From NCBI GenBank assembly GCA_003447595.1, contig DLYT01000165.1:15221-23599 (forward strand): a DNA stretch of 8,379 nt, written 5' to 3'. Made by a program: the position numbers and the translations under genes. Of the stretch, positions 5,565-8,379 are shown piece after piece. The notes beneath the pieces were generated by a model that saw only the letters and a list, made by a program, of their open reading frames with translations, was not told where the DNA came from and did no database searches. Position 1 is the first letter of the stretch. Every line of letters starts with the position of its first letter. Origin of the DNA: Porphyromonadaceae bacterium. Its GTDB lineage: Bacteria; Bacteroidota; Bacteroidia; Bacteroidales; CAMTPD01.

Positions 5565-6368
5565 ATGGAACTATTATCATACACTTTCTTCCAGAATGCT
5601 TTGCTCGGTAGCTTGTTTACCTGCATTGCATGCGGAATCATCGGAACTTACATTGTATCGCGCCGACTGGTATTCATTAGCGGTGGTATTACCCATGCGT
5701 CGTTTGGCGGACTGGGACTGGGCTTTTACCTCGGTATCAACCCCATTATCTCCGCACTTTGCTTTTCGGTGCTTTCGGCCTTTGGTGTCGAATGGGTTTC
5801 GAAGAAGTATGATATTCGTGAAGACTCTGCCATCGCAGCCTTTTGGTCGTTGGGGATGGCACTCGGCGTATTGTTTATTTTCATGACACCGGGCTATGCA
5901 CCCAATCTATCGGCCTTCCTGTTTGGTAACATACTCACGGTGAGTTTTTCCGATATTACGATCGTAAGTATCCTTGCCGCGGTCGTGTTTGCCTTGTTTC
6001 AGCTCTTTCGCCGCGAGATACTCTATGTATCGTTCGACAGCGAGTTTGCTTCCACGAAGCGCCTTCCCGTAAAACTCATCGAATACACCATGATGTGTCT
6101 GGTCGCAGTTACAATTGTGTTGGCCATTCGTTTGGTAGGGATCATGCTGTTGATGTCGTTACTCACGCTTCCGCAAATGACGGTAAATGTGTTTAGTGCC
6201 AACTTTCGCACCATCGCTTTCGGGTCAGTATTGCTCGGCTTCGTCGGATGTTTGGCCGGACTTTATCTTTCCTACTTTCTCAATGTGCCATCGGGTGCAT
6301 TTATTATCCTTACCCTTGTCGTCTTTTTTATGGTTGCCAAAGCAATGCATTCATTGAAGAAAACCTAA
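5565..6368 (+). CDS. ABC-3 family metal ion transporter permease (ZnuB/MntB type)
   Basis: Inner-membrane permease of 267 residues for a divalent metal, probably zinc or manganese, driven by an ABC ATPase. Most of the chain is hydrophobic, with about seven to eight helices. Family signatures are GGITHASFGGLGLGF at 40-54, near the segment that contacts the ATPase, AIRLVGIMLLMSLLTLPQ at 187-204 and LNVPSGAFII at 239-248. The protein ends in a short basic cytoplasmic tail (HSLKKT). Metal choice cannot be read from the sequence. Neither the matching ATPase nor the substrate-binding protein is in the window, although such genes normally sit together. It starts 4 bases after the CCGxHxxC protein gene and is followed 7 bases later by a lipoprotein gene, so it belongs to the aroA run. 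Confidence 0.9.
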   Translation: MELLSYTFFQNALLGSLFTCIACGIIGTYIVSRRLVFISGGITHASFGGLGLGFYLGINPIISALCFSVLSAFGVEWVSKKYDIREDSAIAAFWSLGMALGVLFIFMTPGYAPNLSAFLFGNILTVSFSDITIVSILAAVVFALFQLFRREILYVSFDSEFASTKRLPVKLIEYTMMCLVAVTIVLAIRLVGIMLLMSLLTLPQMTVNVFSANFRTIAFGSVLLGFVGCLAGLYLSYFLNVPSGAFIILTLVVFFMVAKAMHSLKKT

Positions 6369-6375
6369 ATAGATC

Positions 6376-7452
6376 GTGTTGACCTTACTTCGAAAACTAC
6401 CATTTCTCCTTCTTTTACTGTTGCTGATCTGCGGATGTTCTACCCGCAAAAACAACAAATATACGCGTTGGTATCACGGATTTACCACACGCTACAACGG
6501 CTATTATCATGCCGAGAAGAAATACAACGAGCAGATTGCCGCAATCAACGACCGTATTGCCATTCCCCGAGGAAAAGACTTTGCCGAATTTTACGTTCTA
6601 TTAGCACCCGGAAACCTCTTGGTGGAGCAAACCGATGCAGACGTATTTCTTGACGTTGCTAAGCGGTGTGAAAACTTAATAGCCAAGCATTCCGTGGCCA
6701 AACCTCCGCGTCGCGACCGGCGCAAGCAAAACGATATCGATTACCAACGTTACCTCCGTCGCAAAGAATTCAACCCCATGATGCATCGCGTATGGTTGCT
6801 CAAACAAAAAGCATTGCTGCTAGGTGGCAGTACGAACGAAGCAATAAAAACGGGAAGAACGATCGAACAACATTTTGCCCATGATACCGCCACGCTGATT
6901 CAATCCCGCATCGTAAGCGCCGTAGCCTACAGTCTCAAAGGCTGGATCTATGCGGCAAACAACCTGTTGGCACCGTTGCAATATCGCCCCGATGTTGCCT
7001 ATATTTCCGATATGTTGCACCATAACGAGGCACATTATTTACAAGCTCAAGAGCGTGTCGCGGTAACGATCTCACCCCAATCTATTTCTCCTTCGAAACA
7101 AAACAATACCGTTGCGGACCACACTCATCTCGAGAAACTCAACCCGGAGCGTGTTTTGCCTGAGTCGCAACCCTACATTCGGCTCATTCTTTATCCCAAA
7201 CCAACCGTTGCGGAAAACGAATCCCTGCTTTATCAAATCAATAAAGTAGCCATGACCTTTGAGCGCAAGCACGAGTTGTCCGTAACAACCGAAACCAACA
7301 ACCACAAGCAGACAATAGTTATATCCTCGTTTGAGACGCAAGCCGAGGCCGAGAAGTTTAGATCTTTTCTAGACAAGGAGTTAAAAGAAACAGCCGTTGC
7401 AGACAGTATTGGCTACGAACATAGAAATTCATTATTTATAACAAATAGATAA
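6376..7452 (+). CDS. Compact PorW/SprE-like lipoprotein
   Basis: Lipoprotein of 358 residues starting at GTG (a TTG at 6379 is the alternative). Residues 1-20 are a signal peptide with a Leu-rich core, ending ICGC with Cys21 as the lipidated residue. Residues 21-46 (CSTRKNNKYTRWYHGFTTRY, then NGYYHAE) match the start of PorW/SprE, outer-membrane TPR lipoproteins of type IX secretion and gliding. HSVAKPPRRDRRKQ (105-118) and RRKEFNPMMHRVW (128-140), then one TPR-like helix pair to about 180, also recall that family. Residues 265-335 resemble the family's C-terminal, SPOR-like domain (TIVISSFETQAEAEKF, 313-328). Family members are usually 600 to 1000 residues, so most of the central TPR array is missing. 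The frame is intact with no sign of a frameshift. Whether it serves type IX secretion is unknown. Assignment is from memory, not an alignment. Confidence 0.75.
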   Translation: MLTLLRKLPFLLLLLLLICGCSTRKNNKYTRWYHGFTTRYNGYYHAEKKYNEQIAAINDRIAIPRGKDFAEFYVLLAPGNLLVEQTDADVFLDVAKRCENLIAKHSVAKPPRRDRRKQNDIDYQRYLRRKEFNPMMHRVWLLKQKALLLGGSTNEAIKTGRTIEQHFAHDTATLIQSRIVSAVAYSLKGWIYAANNLLAPLQYRPDVAYISDMLHHNEAHYLQAQERVAVTISPQSISPSKQNNTVADHTHLEKLNPERVLPESQPYIRLILYPKPTVAENESLLYQINKVAMTFERKHELSVTTETNNHKQTIVISSFETQAEAEKFRSFLDKELKETAVADSIGYEHRNSLFITNR

Positions 7453-7476
7453 AGTGAAAATAAAGCGGAAGTAATA

Positions 7477-7484
7477 TATCTTTG
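7477..7484 (+). promoter_or_regulatory. Bacteroidetes-type -7 box for tsaE
   Basis: TATCTTTG is an exact TAnnTTTG match, 24 bases before the tsaE ATG at 7509 and 24 bases after the lipoprotein stop. It suggests that tsaE begins its own transcript rather than only being read from the aroA run. No terminator is visible between the two, so read-through is also possible. No -33 element is evident. Confidence 0.6.
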
Positions 7485-7508
7485 TGAGAGAACAGAAAAC
7501 GAAACAAC

Positions 7509-7925
7509 ATGACAGAAATAACTATCAACGGACTCGATTCGATTCGTGACGCGGCCAAAGCTTTTATCGAAGCAATGGACGACCGCACGGTGTTTGCTTT
7601 TTACGGCGACATGGGAGCGGGGAAAACGACTTTCATTAAAGCAATCTGCGAAGAACTAGGTGTAGAAGACGTAATCAACAGTCCTACGTTTGCCATTGTA
7701 AATGAGTATCGCTCAGATTCGGACGAACTAATCTATCACTTCGACTTTTATCGCATCAACAAGGTTGAAGAAGCATACGATTTTGGGTATGAAGATTACC
7801 TATACTCGGGAGCATTGTGCTTTATCGAATGGCCTGAGAAAATTGAGGAACTCCTTCCTTCAGACATCGTAAACGTAACTATCAAAGAAAATGAAGACGG
7901 CACACGTACCGTGTCGGTAAAATAA
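7509..7925 (+). CDS. tsaE: tRNA t6A biosynthesis ATPase TsaE
   Basis: P-loop ATPase (138 residues, typical length) that works with TsaB, TsaC/TsaC2 and TsaD to make N6-threonylcarbamoyladenosine at position 37 of ANN-decoding tRNAs; it resets the TsaBD complex through ATP hydrolysis. The Walker A motif GDMGAGKTT is at 33-41, the SPTF switch at 58-61, HFDFYR at 77-82 and the Walker B-like CFIEWPEKIEELLP at 104-117. These are the family's hallmark blocks in the right order. The start ATG sits 24 bases after an exact -7 box. The Imm17-like gene begins 4 bases after the stop, so the two are probably co-transcribed. No other t6A gene is in the window. Confidence 0.96.
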   Translation: MTEITINGLDSIRDAAKAFIEAMDDRTVFAFYGDMGAGKTTFIKAICEELGVEDVINSPTFAIVNEYRSDSDELIYHFDFYRINKVEEAYDFGYEDYLYSGALCFIEWPEKIEELLPSDIVNVTIKENEDGTRTVSVK

Positions 7926-7929
7926 AGTC

Positions 7930-8142
7930 ATGGCAGATAAGTTTGTATTTATACTCTTCATGCTCATCGGCGCCTTGTCTGTTGCAGCTTCGGTTTTCAA
8001 CTTCGAGTGGTTTTTCAAAACCAACGGAGCTGCAACATTCATTCGTATCTTGGGCTACAAAGGTGCACGAATCTTTTACGGCATTCTCGGTGTCCTGCTT
8101 ATCGGCGTGGGACTTTCCTTTTGGTTTGATCTGCTTTCCTGA
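7930..8142 (+). CDS. Small two-helix membrane protein, Imm17-like
   Basis: Protein of 70 residues with two predicted membrane helices (about 5-23 and 47-66). The stretch between them, FNFEWFFKTNGAATFIRILG (23-42) followed by YKGARIFYGILG (43-54), recalls the Imm17 family as I know it: a NW/NFxWFF motif, then GRKGAR and YxILG. Imm17 was named from its appearance near polymorphic toxins. The fit is from memory and unaligned. No toxin gene is in the window: upstream is tsaE, 4 bases away, and downstream is rocD. A role in ordinary membrane physiology is at least as likely as immunity. The ATG start directly follows the tsaE stop, with no separate promoter and no clear terminator after it. Confidence 0.75.
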   Translation: MADKFVFILFMLIGALSVAASVFNFEWFFKTNGAATFIRILGYKGARIFYGILGVLLIGVGLSFWFDLLS

Positions 8143-8158
8143 CAGATTATACATCTAA

Positions 8159-8166
8159 TACCTTTA
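8159..8166 (+). promoter_or_regulatory. Weak -7-like box upstream of rocD
   Basis: TACCTTTA matches TAnnTTTG except for the last base. It is the best candidate in the 100-base gap before rocD and would give a leader of about 70 bases that includes the hairpin at 8217-8240. The missing G and the absence of a -33 element make this tentative. Confidence 0.25.
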
Positions 8167-8216
8167 AATGTTGCTTAACATCCCCTTTGTTTAGTAACCA
8201 ATCTAAATTCTTCCTT

Positions 8217-8240
8217 GTTATAGTTTATAAAAGCTATAAC
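8217..8240 (+). promoter_or_regulatory. Hairpin directly before the rocD start codon
   Basis: GTTATAGTTT (8217-8226) pairs with AAGCTATAAC (8231-8240) over ten base pairs including one G-T wobble, around a 4-base loop. It ends two bases before the ATG at 8243, where a ribosome would bind. It could be an operator dyad or an mRNA structure that limits translation of rocD. The stem is AT-rich and would be weak in RNA. Confidence 0.45.
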
Positions 8241-8242
8241 GT

Positions 8243-8379
8243 ATGCATACCGAAGATTATATCAATCGCGAGCGTCTTTACGGCGCGCACAATTACCATC
8301 CGCTACCAGTAGTATTGCACAAAGGCGAAGGCATCTATGTATGGGATGTCGACGGCAAACAATACATGGACTTTCTTTC
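8243..8379 (+). CDS. rocD: Ornithine aminotransferase, 5' end only
   Basis: Only the first 45 codons are inside the window; the frame runs off the right edge. The enzyme is a PLP-dependent class III aminotransferase that moves the delta-amino group of ornithine to 2-oxoglutarate, giving glutamate semialdehyde and glutamate and linking arginine and proline metabolism. The visible residues carry the family's N-terminal signature: GAHNYHPLPVVLHKGEGIYV at 14-33, then WDVDGKQYMDFL at 34-45. GAHNYHPLPV is characteristic of ornithine aminotransferase rather than acetylornithine aminotransferase. The catalytic lysine and PLP-binding regions lie outside. The ATG at 8243 follows a hairpin, and no in-frame upstream alternative is needed. 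Confidence 0.93.
   Translation, partial: MHTEDYINRERLYGAHNYHPLPVVLHKGEGIYVWDVDGKQYMDFL

Noticed and set aside
6376..7452. Pseudogene status for the short PorW/SprE-like gene
   Set aside because: The frame is continuous with a good signal peptide and recognisable ends; shortness alone does not show decay.
7930..8142. Toxin-immunity pair involving the Imm17-like protein
   Set aside because: No toxin, Rhs repeat or secretion gene is present; both neighbours are housekeeping genes.
8168..8181. Short hairpin (ATGTT and AACAT around GCTT) as a terminator after the Imm17-like gene
   Set aside because: The stem is only five A/T-rich pairs and no T tract follows.
1..8379. CRISPR arrays, insertion sequences, tRNA or rRNA genes, phage or defence islands
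   Set aside because: No direct-repeat series, transposase, terminal inverted repeats, cloverleaf sequence or phage gene was seen; all of the DNA except gaps of under 160 bases is accounted for by genes.

Overview
The window looks like ordinary core chromosome from a member of the Bacteroidota, most likely the order Bacteroidales. Four things point there. Exact matches to the Bacteroidetes -7 promoter box (TAnnTTTG) lie just upstream of the first gene of five transcription units. Shine-Dalgarno sequences are weak. Several proteins match, from memory, Bacteroidales versions of their families: a sirtuin without the zinc ribbon, an EPSP synthase with an AAGTAMRFL loop, and a small CCGxHxxC membrane protein next to a metal permease. 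Finally, there is a lipoprotein with the N-terminus typical of PorW/SprE. I see no insertion sequence, phage gene, CRISPR array, tRNA or rRNA.

Layout. (1) 19-711, minus: a Sir2 deacylase, divergent from the next unit. (2) 824-2119, plus: two tandem FKBP-type prolyl isomerases, one cytoplasmic and one a lipoprotein, closed by a strong intrinsic terminator. (3) 2279-2743, plus: an Lrp/AsnC-family regulator whose promoter sits in a 12-bp inverted repeat, a candidate autoregulatory operator. (4) 2854-3801, minus: ribF (FMN and FAD synthesis), convergent with the Lrp gene across a bidirectional terminator. (5) 3902-7452, plus: a tight four-gene run of aroA, a small anchored cysteine-motif protein, an ABC-3 metal permease and a compact PorW/SprE-like lipoprotein. 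The gaps are 15, 4 and 7 bases. (6) 7509-8142, plus: tsaE (tRNA t6A synthesis) and a 70-residue two-helix protein of the Imm17 type. (7) 8243 to the window end, plus: the first 45 codons of ornithine aminotransferase (rocD), with a hairpin just before its start codon.

Most genes are housekeeping: cofactor synthesis, aromatic amino acid synthesis, tRNA modification, protein folding and arginine/ornithine metabolism. I find no convincing new system. The items most worth a second look are the shortened PorW/SprE-like lipoprotein, the CCGxHxxC protein paired with an orphan metal permease, the Imm17-like protein in a core-gene setting with no toxin in view, and the inverted repeat over the Lrp-family promoter. 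No searches or alignments were run. Family assignments rest on visible motifs and memory of the families.
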